DNA of 64,000 nucleotides from Pisolithus tinctorius (taxonomy: Eukaryota; Basidiomycota; Agaricomycetes; Boletales; Pisolithaceae), in the NCBI GenBank assembly GCA_024663395.1, contig JANFAH010000037.1, positions 496,001-560,000 on the forward strand, in the 5' to 3' direction. Made by a program: the position numbers and the translations under genes. Shown one piece after another: positions 1 to 11,659 of this stretch. The notes beneath the pieces are model-generated. The model saw only the letters and a program-made list of their open reading frames with translations. It made no database searches and was not told the origin of the DNA. Every line of letters starts with the position of its first letter. Positions within the stretch are counted from its first letter, which is position 1.

Positions 1-590
1 TGCATGAATTGGCTTGTCTACTCGCAGTAAGGGGACGATATCGGTCCCTCCTCGACTGGGTGGAAGTCAGCCCAGTCGAAGGCACATCACATCCCTGGGA
101 CGGTGAGTTCACCGCCTCAGCTGACAGGGCCTCAATCACAGCGTATCTCACTGCTAACGGGGTCAGCACGTATGACGCTGACGATGCGCTACAATGGGCT
201 CAACAAGCTGGTCAAGAGTATGTCAACGGCATCATTGCCAATGGAGGGGAGAATAACCCTCAGGTTATGGCAAAAATCAAGCCCCTGAGGAAGGCTCTCA
301 CCGAACCTTGCCCCCCAAGCAATGTCGGATCGAGGGAGTGGTATGAGCGTCAGGCTCAAGCCATTGGTTGCACCATCAACCAGGTCCCTCCGGGTCACAT
401 GCCCTTACGGGCTGACGATCAGCAGATTGTCTCCGCATTCACCTCTGCAGCATTCATCTATGACCTCCCCCACTGTCCTCGTGGGGGAGCATCCACTGTT
501 AGGGGAAATCCCCCTACTAAAGACTCTGAGCCCGAGGAGGGCAAAATGACTGACGACCTATTTGAGGACGAGGATAGGTCGCGAATGTGA
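1..590 (+). CDS. Retroelement-associated ORF, partial (5' end off window)
   Basis: The frame is open from the first base of the window to a TGA at about 588-590, so the start lies outside. The visible part encodes roughly 195 residues with an acidic tail (E/D-rich, ending near EDEDRSRM). I do not recognise a reverse transcriptase, RNase H, integrase or zinc-knuckle motif in it. Position is the main clue: about 200 bases downstream lie a polypurine tract and an LTR, so this should be the 3' internal part of an LTR retroelement, either an extra ORF or a diverged gag/pol end. The identity is inference. The frame is intact, which suggests a fairly recent insertion. Confidence 0.4.
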   Translation, partial: HELACLLAVRGRYRSLLDWVEVSPVEGTSHPWDGEFTASADRASITAYLTANGVSTYDADDALQWAQQAGQEYVNGIIANGGENNPQVMAKIKPLRKALTEPCPPSNVGSREWYERQAQAIGCTINQVPPGHMPLRADDQQIVSAFTSAAFIYDLPHCPRGGASTVRGNPPTKDSEPEEGKMTDDLFEDEDRSRM

Positions 591-804
591 GGGAATGTTC
601 CCTCTGGAGACTCAACTCTCTGATTAAAGGATTGGGTTCAACACCCCTTCTCTGCATTTGGACTTTGAGGCCTAACCCTCAAAGTATTAGTTTGCGAAGC
701 CTAACCTTCATGCAACTGCCTTTTTCTTTTCTTTTTCTTTTCCTCTCTCATCTCTTTGTTTTTCTTTTTACTTTCTGAGCCTGGGTCGGCTCTGCAGGGG
801 AGGG
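591..804 (+). other. Retroelement 3' untranslated region and polypurine tract
   Basis: The stretch between the partial ORF and the LTR holds a T/C-rich run around 720-775 and ends in GGGGAGGG at 797-804, directly against the TG of the LTR. This is the layout expected for a plus-strand priming polypurine tract. Confidence 0.5.
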
Positions 805-1001
805 TGTTAGGGGTTATACCCCAAACATAGTAGCTGCTTAGTATGGGCATGTGATACCGAGGTATCACATGCCTCCTCGTATATAAGTATTGCCTCGAAA
901 ATTTTAGAGAGAATCTTTTTTGTCTCTATGTCTTACTGTGCGAATACCATACGGTACACTTCGCGCGTGTGAGCTTGAGGCAATTCCACTACAACCTTAC
1001 A
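805..1001 (+). repeat. LTR of a retrotransposon (3' LTR, ~197 bp)
   Basis: The block starts TGTTAGGGG after the polypurine tract and ends CCTTACA, giving near-matching TGTTAG/CTTACA ends. Inside are an imperfect palindrome (TGATACCGAGGTATCA, about 852-867) and a TATATAAG box near 880, the usual promoter part of an LTR. No second copy is visible in the window, so the element must extend leftwards beyond base 1, or this is a lone LTR beside element sequence. The right border is set by the terminal bases and could be off by a few bases. Confidence 0.6.
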
Positions 1002-1003
1002 GT

Positions 1004-1183
1004 CCACCCTCCAGCCAGGTCAGCCAACCCCACTTCCAGGCACTGGGTCCACCCTCCAAACAGGTCAGCTGAACCCACTTCCAGGAGGTGGGTCCACCCT
1101 CCAGCCAGGTCAGCTGACCCCACTTCCAGGCACTGGGTCCACCCTCCAAACAGGTCAGCCAAACCCACTTCCAGGCACCAGCC
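1004..1183 (+). repeat. 45-bp minisatellite, four units
   Basis: Four direct units start at 1004, 1049, 1094 and 1139, exactly 45 bp apart, each opening with CCACCCTCCA and containing CAGGTCAGC and CCCACTTCCAGG. Units alternate between GCCAGG and AAACAGG variants (1 and 3 against 2 and 4), suggesting a doubled 90-bp dimer. The array is open in several frames on both strands but looks non-coding. It starts two bases after the LTR. Confidence 0.93.
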
Positions 1184-1386
1184 TACCCACCTTTGGGCAC
1201 CATCAGCTGACATCAGTTAGTCCCACTTTTAGGACAAAATGTACATGTCGGATGACCCACTTTCAGGCCTACAGGTGACTGAAGGGTCTGTGTCAGAAAC
1301 CATCTTTCATTGCCTGCATTCAGTACTAGATAAAGCCAAGACACAAGCATCACAACCACAACATACCACGAGGTCAGGAGCTGATT

Positions 1387-1797
1387 TCAGTGGAGCCAGC
1401 ACAGATGTGCGTGATTTGTGCAAGTCCACGATTCTCTGTCCCTATCCTTTGTCCCGTTTTTTAGCCATCTGTCTACAACTTCAATTACCATCGTCGTCGT
1501 ATCGGATGTATCCGACTGACACCGAATGGAACGCTTTGGCTTCTGCTTATATGGTACCTGGAGCTTCTCACCATACTTTGTGGCGAGCTTCATTTGTCCT
1601 TCTGCACGGATGATCACAGCTAGACCATCCAGATAGAGCTTTCCAGGACCCATATCAGAAGCTGAAGTTGGAACTAAGTACCCATGACGAATTTTGCCAT
1701 CTGTGAGTCGCAGGTCCATAACTCGACAATGAAGAGACGTGTCACAGACCATACTTGACTGAAGAAGTTTTTCTGGTTGCCTCGTCCATGGTAACAA
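1387..1797 (-). pseudogene. Remnant of the laccase neighbour gene (copy 1)
   Basis: A 136-codon minus-strand frame, starting at an ATG at 1797, is related by base sequence to 15240-15600 downstream of laccase 3. I do not recognise the protein. The version near 15.3 kb is broken by indels, so the pair looks like leftovers of a gene that once sat tail-to-tail with laccase in each repeat unit. Whether this frame is still part of an expressed gene cannot be told from sequence. Confidence 0.35.
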
Positions 1798-1799
1798 CC

Positions 1800-3995
1800 A
1801 TTTTCCTCCTCAAGGAGTCTTTGTATATGCAAAACTATCAGGGCCATTGTTTGCCAGAAATGGGACTTACTGTAGCGCCTTTTGTCAGCCCAATCGTGAC
1901 CCTCCTATCAACCATGGTACCAAGGATCGTGACTGACTTCGGTAACGTGGGAGCCTGGTGTTGAAGCCACTAGCTGTGAAGACAGGACTATCTGGGATAA
2001 GCGCCGTGTTATTAAACCCCCAGTGGGTGGTAGGTCGGCCAGGTGGACAGACCCTCCAGTTGATTGCTGATACATGTGACAATCATCAGGACAAGAATGA
2101 ACACGATACCCCAGATGCCCCGAGAAGGACTTGATGTCATCTCAAAGCGCGTTGATATCCTGTCAGCTGAGCCTGCAGGATATGACTTCTCGGAGTAGAG
2201 GTATATCAGGCAACCTCCAGGCATGTGACCAACTTAAAATGATACAGATCACGAACTTTGCTCTTCGCCCCAGCCAAGCATGTGGAAAGAGAGCACCTAG
2301 TCGCGCACGAGCAGGTGGCCCGAGCTCGAAGTAAACGGTGTACAAAGATGCAACACCAAGGAGTCTAGCTGAAGGCCTGTCGATGCGGTGCTGCAGTACG
2401 TTAAACTCAGTTGGGCATGCAGACGCCACCACTAACGTGAACGGTCTCAAAAAAAACGTTTGAAAACGATGGTATTACAGAGCATGTAGACGCTATGTGA
2501 CGAGAATGAGCCTTTTGCAGGATACATAATCGAACCTACGGTTTACTAATGGGGGCAGATACCCGGCTTATGCCTGCACTAAAAGCCTTTCTGAGCACTA
2601 GGCCCCTAACGGAGCCAAGATTACTAAATTTGCACACACCATACGGAATCGGATCCAACAACGGTCGAACGGCTATGCCAAATAGACGCCAGAGATACAG
2701 AGGGGATTCGGCCAAGACACGCTGATCGGGGAGAGGAGAGCTCTTCCCGCACCATGGGTCATGGCCACTGCATTTGGTATCCAAATATTGTTACCTCAAT
2801 CCCCATGGTTGCTCTCTGAACTCCATTAATCCACGGCAGAGGTGACCTGTGTTGGTCAGTACAGCAAGAAAAGCAAACCGCCGAACCGAACACACTGTTG
2901 TCATGTCCGAACCCAAAGTCGCATGGGCACCGAACAGATGATGATATGCCTCGAACACAGGGCTGCGACAGATTCATACTATCGGGCTGAGACAGGTTGG
3001 GACCTGAATCGGCATGAACTATAGGTCTGACGCGCTGACAAGTCAACGTTCAACATTTAGCCGCCCGAATGCAGAGGTGCCTGAAAATGTAGATCAGGGC
3101 CCGGAGCCGGTGTAGAAAAAGAATCTGATTACCGTGGTTGTCCTACTTTTTGGTTGGGCTCTGAGATTTTGTGTAACTGCCCAATAGTAATACCGAGTGG
3201 CAGGCCTGTCAGTAGTGCTTGCATAAATTAGTCTGCGTACTGCCTCCCAATTACATGGTCATGTATAACTTTCTGTGGCTCCTGGAACTTTCGGACAAAA
3301 AGGACACGCGTCCTGCACTTGTAACAATATTAGCAGATGCAGTGATAGACGCGACGGCTTTCGGCGTTCTCCTTTTGTGGCTAGTTCTTGGTAAGTACGG
3401 TTCTGATAGATGCACAGTGGAGCCTCCGAACAGCCCATGACATCGAATGCAACTAACCATGAATGTATACCGTGGCCACAATTTTTTGACTCGGCCCGAT
3501 GTTTCAATGTCAGTACCAGTCTTTGGGCTAGGCACAATGATTGCGTTTGCAACCGTGTGCTCCGACCTTGTTGTGCCTTCCATTTGGGTGGACTAACGAG
3601 CTCTGAAGGTAAATAATCTGTACACCTCGGTGACATTGCACCTTGTCCCATCCAGCACGGTCCGTTGTACTTCGCAGCTGTAGTCATGAGACGGTAAGTT
3701 TGAAATGTACCACGCGTTTGCGTTGCTGCCCGGTGTTTTGTTTTTCATCCGCTGGCTGATTTGACTCAATGAAGGCGACTGTCAGAGATCCGACGTTCCG
3801 GTGAGAGAGTTTCCCCGTGCCACGTGTAACCACCGCCTAACGCTGCGTATTCGAAAAAAATAGTGTATGGCACGATTGCTGTGATGTCGGGCACTGGAGT
3901 TGAGGATACCTCAAGAGGGGTGGTGTTTTTTTTTCGATACAGAATTGTTATGCCTCAGCATACGATGCTGCAACAAGCGGCAATCCACTGAACCG
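1800..3995. other. Upstream part of repeat unit 1, no gene recognised
   Basis: About 2.2 kb between the neighbour-gene remnant and the laccase 1 promoter. It aligns in patches with 7140-9410 upstream of laccase 2. Only short frames occur and none is shared intact between the copies, so I read it as duplicated non-coding sequence. Confidence 0.5.
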
Positions 3996-4001
3996 AACCA
4001 T

Positions 4002-4007
4002 TATAAA
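4002..4007 (+). promoter_or_regulatory. TATA box of laccase 1
   Basis: TATAAA lies 75 bases before the laccase 1 ATG. The same box in the same setting precedes laccase 2 (78 bases) and the dead laccase 3 (63 bases), so it is conserved through the duplications. Confidence 0.75.
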
Positions 4008-4076
4008 GGTGTTCACAATGGAATGGAAAAGTCCTAACCTCCTAGGGTATTTCCTGGTATTCTTACCAAGGTCATC

Positions 4077-6234
4077 ATGCGCACTCTGGTACATCTACTC
4101 GCGTCTGGCTTGGTTAACTTGTTCCTAGTAACTGCAACTGTTGTTGGTTCACAATTCCACCGCGCCCCCTCCAGGAGGGCAAATGTCCTAGGTCCCGTTT
4201 CAACCGTCGAGGTCGTGAATAAGGTCATTGCACCAGATGGCTTTCCTCGATCGTATGTTGTCCTCCTATGAATATTGGGATGTGCTAATTTTGAAACGAT
4301 AAAGGACTGTTCTTGCCGGTGGGACATTCCCCGGTCCCCTAATTCAGGCGCAAAAGGTGTGGTTTATTTTCCCATTCCTTGTGTATTCGGAGTTAATGTC
4401 TCCACCGAAGGGAGACGAATTCTTGCTCAATGTTACTAACCTACTAAACGATACCTCCATGGACATCACAACAAGCATCGTCAGTTCACAATTGGACGTT
4501 CTTCGATGGCATCAGACAAATTGACGCTTTTTGCCTTTTAGCATTGGCACGGTATCTTCCAGCACCAGTCCAATTGGGCCGACGGAACCGCATGGATTAC
4601 CCAGTGCCCCATACAGCCTAACGGGAGCTTCTTGCACAGGTTCACTGTACCGGACCAAGCTGGGACATACTGGTATCACTCGCACTCATCGGCTCAATAC
4701 TGCGATGGATTAAGGGGACCACTGGTTATCTATGACCCAGACGATCCCCTTGCTGATATGTATGACGTCGACGATGGTCTGGTCACTTCCTCATTCGGCT
4801 AAGCTTAACTAATGATGCATCATAGAATCGACCATCATTGTACTCTCTGACTGGTTCGTCGTTAGTATCTTACAAAACATTTCTTTTAGTTCACTTCGTC
4901 TTGTAGGTACCACAAGCCTTCTCCGCTGTTGTACAACCCCCCTTTCACGCCGGATTCTACACTAATCAATGGACTTGGTCGTTATCCAGGTGGTCCGTCT
5001 TCACCACTCGCTGTCCTTAATGTCACACAAGGGCAGAGGTATCGGTTTCGGATCATCGGGGCATCTTGCGATCCGTGGTTTAACTTCACAATTGATCGCC
5101 ACAACATGACGATTATCGAAGCAGACGGCAATGAAGTGGAACCAGTGGTCGTTGACTCACTTGCGGTGTATGCTGGCCAGCGCTACTCGGTCGTCGTCAC
5201 TGCTGATCAACCCGTGGACAACTACTGGATTCGATCTGTGTCCAATTTCCCTAATCAGGCCTTTGACGGAGGACTCAACTCGGCCATTCTGAGGTATGGT
5301 GGTGCACCCATTCAAGATCCCACGACGGGCCCAGGACCGTACGTTCTGCCGTTTGATGAAAGTGCCCTTCATCCTCTTCATGGCAGTGGTGTACCTGGTA
5401 CTCCTGGGCAAGGTAACGCGGATGTCAATATTAATCTCATCACGGGTATCAACGCTGCTCAGGGAGTGTACACCGTCGATGGTGTTGCCTTTGTTGACCC
5501 TCCACTTCCCGTACTCCTTCAAATTCTTAGTGGTGCTCTGAACCCTTCACAACTGCTTCCAAACGGGAGTGTCTACGAATTGCCATCCAACAAAACGATC
5601 GAGATTAGTATTCCCGCAACAGATCTCACCGTCGGGGGAGCGCTGGGTGGTCCGGTAAGTTAACTTCAAGTGATCTGCCTTCGGTAAACTGACTGGAAGC
5701 TGTGCTGAATAGCACCCTATGCACCTCCATGGGGTGAGTTGCGCCCTTGCATGTTGTATTGTTCAGAATTTAATGAATACAGCATGCATTCGATGTCGTC
5801 CGCGTAGCGGGCAATAGCACATACAACTACGTGAATCCGGTGCGGAGGGATACAGTATCTCTTGGTAGCCAAGCACAGAATGACAACGTAACAATACGTT
5901 TCACCACCAACAACCCCGGACCTTGGTTTTTCCACTGGTGAGATATCCAATGCTGTCATTTTCATGTTTTCTGACCATGGTTTGATTCTAGTCACATCGA
6001 TTGGCACCTTCACAAGTAAGTGAAAAGACGAATATCGTCCGCACTTCTGCTCTAACTATGACCAAATAGTGGATTTGCTGTTGTCATGGCGGAAGCGCCA
6101 TCAGCAGCTGAAGCCCAGGAAAGCAAAGCCACTCCAGGTTCGTCACCAAGACTTTCGAATGTAGTGGTTAGATTATTAACTATATTTCAGAGTATTGGTA
6201 CCAACTGTGCTCCTCACAAGGCATTAGCAGGTAG
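4077..6234 (+). CDS. Laccase 1 (multicopper oxidase)
   Basis: Secreted laccase that oxidises phenols and lignin-type aromatics while reducing O2 to water. Exons: 4077-4252, 4305-4356, 4411-4479, 4542-4776, 4826-4853, 4907-5654, 5713-5733, 5783-5937, 5992-6015, 6070-6137, 6191-6234. They join in phase to 539 aa. A hydrophobic signal peptide (about residues 1-25) is followed by an Arg-rich, propeptide-like segment. All four copper regions are present: HWHGIFQ, YHSH, HPMHLHGH and HCHIDWHLH. The residue ten after the L4 Cys is Phe, the type seen in high-potential laccases. The GTCTGG donor of intron 4 (4777) is weak, whereas copies 2 and 3 have GTGGGT and GTATGG. An Arg replaces Gly in the FTID-x-H segment. 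Otherwise the gene looks functional. Confidence 0.92.
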
Positions 6235-6589
6235 CACAAGTGCATACCATGACTCTACCAGCCAGCAGTACATGCACCATTATATTTGTGCTGTTACGAT
6301 ATGCCGAGTTTTTTTCTCGTAATCTTGCTATCCTTCCACTGTTACCCGACTTGTTCCAGCTGCCCTCGAACTCGCAGATATCCTAGGAGTACAAAACTTC
6401 CCTTAATGACTACATACTGTGGACGTATTACACCTCTTTCTGGCTCAACATTGAACGTCTCCCGCCGTCATATGTCCATACCGAAGGCACCTATCAGCGC
6501 TGTCTATCCCTGGCACATGGAAACCTCTGAAGGAGCAAAGTCCGCAGATGGATGAACGTAGCACCCCGGAGGTGCTTCACTCCCTGCAT

Positions 6590-9410
6590 TCAGCACTAGT
6601 CTAGCCACAAAGGCGCACCACTGCCCTCATCACTTTCGTAACCGCAGGAAGCCAAATTTGCATTGGCGCCCTACCAGCATTTACGACAGGGTTGTAATTG
6701 TCACCACGCGTCGCCTGTCACTTGTGACTTCACTTTTTTTTCTAGGAATCGGGGTCATGCGTTTGCAAGCCAGGTGTCAGTGAACACACGTGGAGTATGG
6801 TCGGTTGAACCTGGGGGATATGTATGATCACTCACTAAGGTGATGTGAATATCAAGTTACCGGCGCACCAACAAGCTGATTGCAACGGACAATACTTCGT
6901 TTGCCGTTCCCACCAAGGCTTCGCAGGAAACCTGTGCAGGACTCTCGTATGAGCCGTGTAGGGGAGTTCCCATGTGTTTACCGTCGATTCCATTCCGTCC
7001 CAGCGTATTTGCCAATATACCGGCTCCGTTGGAGACTATTGTGCGTATCCAAGTGCAGAATAACTCGGCTGCCTTTCCCAAGAGAATGGCAGGGACTTTG
7101 CGTGTCGTTGCATGCACTGGGATATTTATGATGCCAGAAGTCATACCACGGCACCACTCACTACCATCATCGTGAAGATGAGACTATCTGAGACTGGTAC
7201 CGAATGATCATTCCGATTATTTTTAACCTCCCTGGGGACGGTAGGCCAGCCAGGTGGACAGATCTCCATGCGACAATCATCACAGCTAGACATGGCACAA
7301 ACGAAGGTGTCACTCGAAGGGACCTAACTCGCCTCTCCCGTTGGAACAGTGGGAAAGAGCCTCACGAGCAATGGGCTGAGACCGAAGCAAGCAGTGAGAC
7401 GGTTTATCTAACGGTAGTACATCTGCATGTCCAAGTCTTTGTCCGTCTGACCAAGCGTCATGTGGCTGTGTCCCCCTACTCCACTGTCACCACGGCCTCG
7501 CAGGAAAGAGCTGGCCGAGAGATATCTGGCAACAGGCGGATATATGGTCACAACATTCATTGTTTCAGCTGGCTGCGTAGAGAAAAGCAGCGCCTATAGC
7601 ACACGAGTAGGGAGTACGAGCTTGCAGCAAACGGCGTGCGAGGAGGCAACGCCCAAGCACCGTCAATGCAGTATCGTAAGGTATGTTAAAACCATCAGAG
7701 CAGGCAGACACCACCACCAGCCTGAACGGTCCCAAAAAAGTTCGAGATAGAGGGACGCCGGCGTAACAAAGCGCGTAGACGCCAAGTGACGCGAATGGGC
7801 CAGACTGTAATGTAATCTCACCCGTGGTTTACTAACTGGGCGCAGATATTCGGCCTATCACCTCCATTAGAAGACTTCCTGAGCAGTACGCCCCAATCTA
7901 AAAATATGTATTATATTTGCACGTACCATTCGCCATCGGATCTAACTGCGGCGAAACGGGCACGCCGAATAGCCGCCAAAGATACAGATTGGGACAGGGA
8001 ATTTAGCCAAGAAAGATGCTCGCCCGAGTTCGCCAACATTTACAACTCTACCTCTCAGCTACGCCTAGCAGGGAAGGGAGAGCATCACCTGCACTCATGA
8101 GTCATGACAAATTGGTTATCACTGTGTTGAATATGCCATTGTTGCCCGAGAATGTGGGCACATGCCCTCATGGTTATAACTGGCTTGCCAACGAGTAGTG
8201 TGGACAAGCCAGGGCTCTTTGAACTCCTGAACTCCGAAGCGGACGTGCCCAGTACCTGGTCAGTACGGCAAGAAAGTATGCCAACGAGACCGGATGATCG
8301 TGCATCGTGTCCAAGCGTTGTGTGGACATCAAGCAGGCCATACTGCCAGGTTGAAACCCGCCGAGTCAATGTTTAGCCATCGGAACACTGCAGTGTCTAA
8401 AATTGCGGATTAGGGGCCCAGGGAAAGAATCTGATTACCGTGGTTCTCCTGTCACTTGCTTGCAAGCAAGACCCAATATGCTGGCTTCGGGTGCAAAACG
8501 TACACGGGAACGAGCACATGCCTGATTCATAAAAGCAATATCTCAATGGCCCCCCTTCACCACCTCATTCCCCATTTCGAGTTAGAAAGTATGTAGTGAA
8601 CAAATGATGGTTGCACTATGCTTTAAGTTGGCACGTAGGAGGTACATACATGGCCGCATATAGGTATATATATGTATGTGCTTACATAAATTGGTCGTGC
8701 TGGCCCCGCGAGGTAGTTGAACGTTGTTGTTAACCATCAAATCTCATCTTCTATCAACGAGCTAAGTCTGTGTATAGCTCCCTTGGGACTTCTGGACGAG
8801 AACGACCCCCGTCTCACACTCGTAAAGGTAGGCTATTAGCTAATGCACTTCTGATGCATTGCCTAAATTATGTAAAGTTCCAGTTCTGATCATATCGGCG
8901 ATGCATTACGATGGGCCTCCGAACGACGCACCACTACACCGACCACAACTATCCAGTGTGTCCCATGGTCACAATATTCTGACTCCTTGGTCTGGTTCTG
9001 TAAGGCGCCGGTGTTCGGGCCAAGCACGATGATTAGGTTTACAAGAATATGCTCGAACATGACTGTGCTTTCGTCAGGTTGAATTGTCGAGGCTTTGAAG
9101 GAAGGCGAATATTCTGTTTGATCGGTCACCTTACACCATCAAGGTACTCCGAAGTGCCATAGGTTAGCGGTAATTCGGAAATTGCGCCTCTTTTCAGTGC
9201 AGTTCGCTGTGCATCCACTCATGGCTCGGCCCTGATAACAATAAAAATGGCTCACAGAAACCGGTAAGTGTCAGTCAGCCCGTTATGTATGTAACCAGCT
9301 CCTGGCGTTGCATATTTGGCTGACAGAGCCCGTGGCCTCGTTGCTTTGGAATGGGCGGTGTCCTTTTCGGAACCGTTGTCCGTCGGGTAGCAGATGAAAT
9401 CCACTGAGCC
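6590..9410. other. Repeat unit 2: neighbour-gene scraps and laccase 2 upstream region
   Basis: The left end (6590-7150) carries a minus-strand frame of 95 codons (6857-7144) that reads like protein but matches no family I know. It may be another piece of the neighbour gene. The rest corresponds in patches to 1850-4000 upstream of laccase 1. I see no intact gene. Confidence 0.45.
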
Positions 9411-9417
9411 GAGACGT

Positions 9418-9423
9418 TATAAA
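9418..9423 (+). promoter_or_regulatory. TATA box of laccase 2
   Basis: TATAAA in the context GACGTTATAAAGGTGAG, 78 bases before the chosen ATG at 9496, matching the box of laccase 1 and the near-identical box of laccase 3. Confidence 0.78.
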
Positions 9424-9495
9424 GGTGAGAGACATACAAGGGCTTCCTGACCGTCTTGGTCTTGGTCTTCTTCTGGTATTCCTACCATGGTCATC

Positions 9496-11652
9496 ATGCG
9501 CACCCTTGCACATCTACTTACATTTGGCTTGGTTAACTCTTACCTAGTAACGGCAACAGTTAGTGGGCAGCAATCCCACGGCGCCCCGTCCAAAAGGGCA
9601 AATGTCCTGGGTCCCGTCTCAGCCATCGAGGTAGCGAATAAGGTCATTGCACCAGATGGCTTTCCTCGATCGTAAGTCGTGGCATCATAAATATCGGAAT
9701 GTCCTTTTTGTTGACACGTTAAAGGACTGTTCTTGCTGGTGGAACGTTTCCTGGTCCCCTCATTCAAGCTCAAAAGGTGTCGTTTATTCCTCGTTCCACG
9801 TGCGTCGAGAGTTAATCTGTCTACACAAGGGAGACGAATTCTTGCTCAATGTTACTAACTTACTAAATGATACCTCCATGGACATCACAACAAGCATCGT
9901 CAGTTCACGACCTGATGTTTTTTGATGGCATCATATAAATTGACGCTCTTCATTTCTCAGCATTGGCACGGTATTTTTCAGCATCAGTCCAATTGGGCCG
10001 ACGGAACCGCATGGATTACCCAGTGCCCCATCCAACCCAACGGAAGCTTCTTGCACAGGTTCACTGTACCGGACCAAGCCGGGACGTACTGGTATCACTC
10101 GCATGTGCCGACTCAATACTGCGATGGATTGAGGGGACCGCTGGTTATCTATGATCCAGACGATCCCCTTGCTGATATGTATGACGTCGATGATGGTGGG
10201 TTACTTCTTCCGCTATCTGCGCTTCATTAATGACTCATCGTAGAATCGACCGTTATCGTGCTTTCTGATTGGTTTGTCCTTGACACTTTGTAATGTTTGC
10301 CTTGATTCATACCGTCTTGTATAGGTACCACGAACCCTCTCCTTTGTTGTACAATAGTCCCCCCTTTACGCCGGATTCCTCATTGATCAACGGACTTGGA
10401 CGTTATCCAGGTGGTCCTGCTTCACCACTCGCCGTTTTTAATGTCACACAGGGGCAGAGGTATCGGTTCCGGATCATCGGGGCATCTTGCGATGCGTGGT
10501 TTAACTTCACGATTGACGGCCATGATATGACGATTATTGAAGCAGACGGCAACGAAGTGGAACCAGTGGTCGTTGACTCACTTGCGATTTATGCTGGCCA
10601 GCGCTACTCGGTCGTCGTTACTGCTGATCAACCCGTGGACAACTACTGGATCCGATTTGTGTCCGACTTCCCTAATCAAACTTTTGACGGAGGGCTAAAC
10701 TCAGCCATTCTGAGGTATAATGGCGCACCCATTCAGGACCCGACGACGGATCCAGGGCCATATGTTCTGCCGTTCGATGAAAGTGCCCTTCATCCTCTTC
10801 AAGGCAGTGGTGTGCCCGGTATCCCTGGGCAAGGTAACGCTGACGTCAATATTAACCTCATCACTGGTCTCAACGCTGCGGGACTTTTCACTGTTGATGG
10901 CGTTAGCTTCGTTGACCCTCCACTTCCCGTACTCCTTCAAATTCTTAGCGGCGCTCAGAATGCTTCACAACTGCTTCCCAACGGGAGTGTCTATGAGTTA
11001 CCAGCCAACAAGACGATCGAAATTAGCTTTCCAGCAACTGATCTCAACCCGGGGGGTGCACTGGGTGGTCCGGTAAGTCGGCTTCGACGGGGTGTGCCCT
11101 CGGTAAACTGACTGGAAGCTGTGCTGAATAGCACCCTATGCACCTTCATGGGGTATGTTGTATCCTTGAAACGATGTTCAGAATTTGTCTGATACATAAA
11201 TACAGCACGCATTTGATGTCGTCCGTGTTGCGGGCAATAGCACATACAACTACATAAATCCGGTGAGGAGGGATACAGTCTCGATTGGCAGCCAAGCACA
11301 GAACGACAATGTAACAATTCGCTTCTCCACCAATAATCCTGGCCCTTGGTTTTTCCATTGGTGATTGTTTTCCTCTTCTCTTTTCGTATTTTCTGACCAT
11401 GGTTTAACTCTAGTCACATTGATTGGCACCTTCACAGGTAAGTCAGCTGACGAAATTGCCTGTCCTAGCCTAACCAGTATGAAATAGTGGATTTGCTGTT
11501 GTCATGGCGGAAGCCCTCTCGGCAACCAAAGCTCAAGAGAGTAAAGCCACTCCAGGTTCGTCACCAAGACTTTCGAGCCTAATGGTCAAATTATTGACTA
11601 TATTTCAGAGTATTGGTACCAACTGTGCTCCTCGCAAGGCGTCGTAGCTTAA
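9496..11652 (+). CDS. Laccase 2 (multicopper oxidase)
   Basis: Secreted laccase with the same exon plan as laccase 1: 9496-9671, 9725-9776, 9830-9898, 9961-10195, 10244-10271, 10325-11072, 11132-11152, 11206-11360, 11414-11437, 11488-11555, 11609-11652, joining to 539 aa. The copper ligands are HWHGIFQ, YHSH, HPMHLHG plus H from the next exon, and HCHIDWHLHSGF with Phe in the axial position. The signal peptide starts at the second of two in-frame ATGs (9487 and 9496). I chose 9496 because only that one is conserved in laccase 1. All donors are canonical GT, and this is the cleanest copy in the array. Exon 6 carries several Asn-x-Ser/Thr sites, consistent with secretion. Confidence 0.95.
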
Positions 11653-11659
11653 GTATATA

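Noticed and set aside
989..1220. Repetitive ORFs over the 45-bp minisatellite on both strands
   Set aside because: 45 is a multiple of three, so any open unit gives a long repetitive frame; there is no start context or neighbouring coding sequence.
9487..9489. Upstream ATG of laccase 2 as start
   Set aside because: In frame but not conserved in laccase 1, where only the second ATG position is kept; a start at 9496 also gives the better signal peptide.
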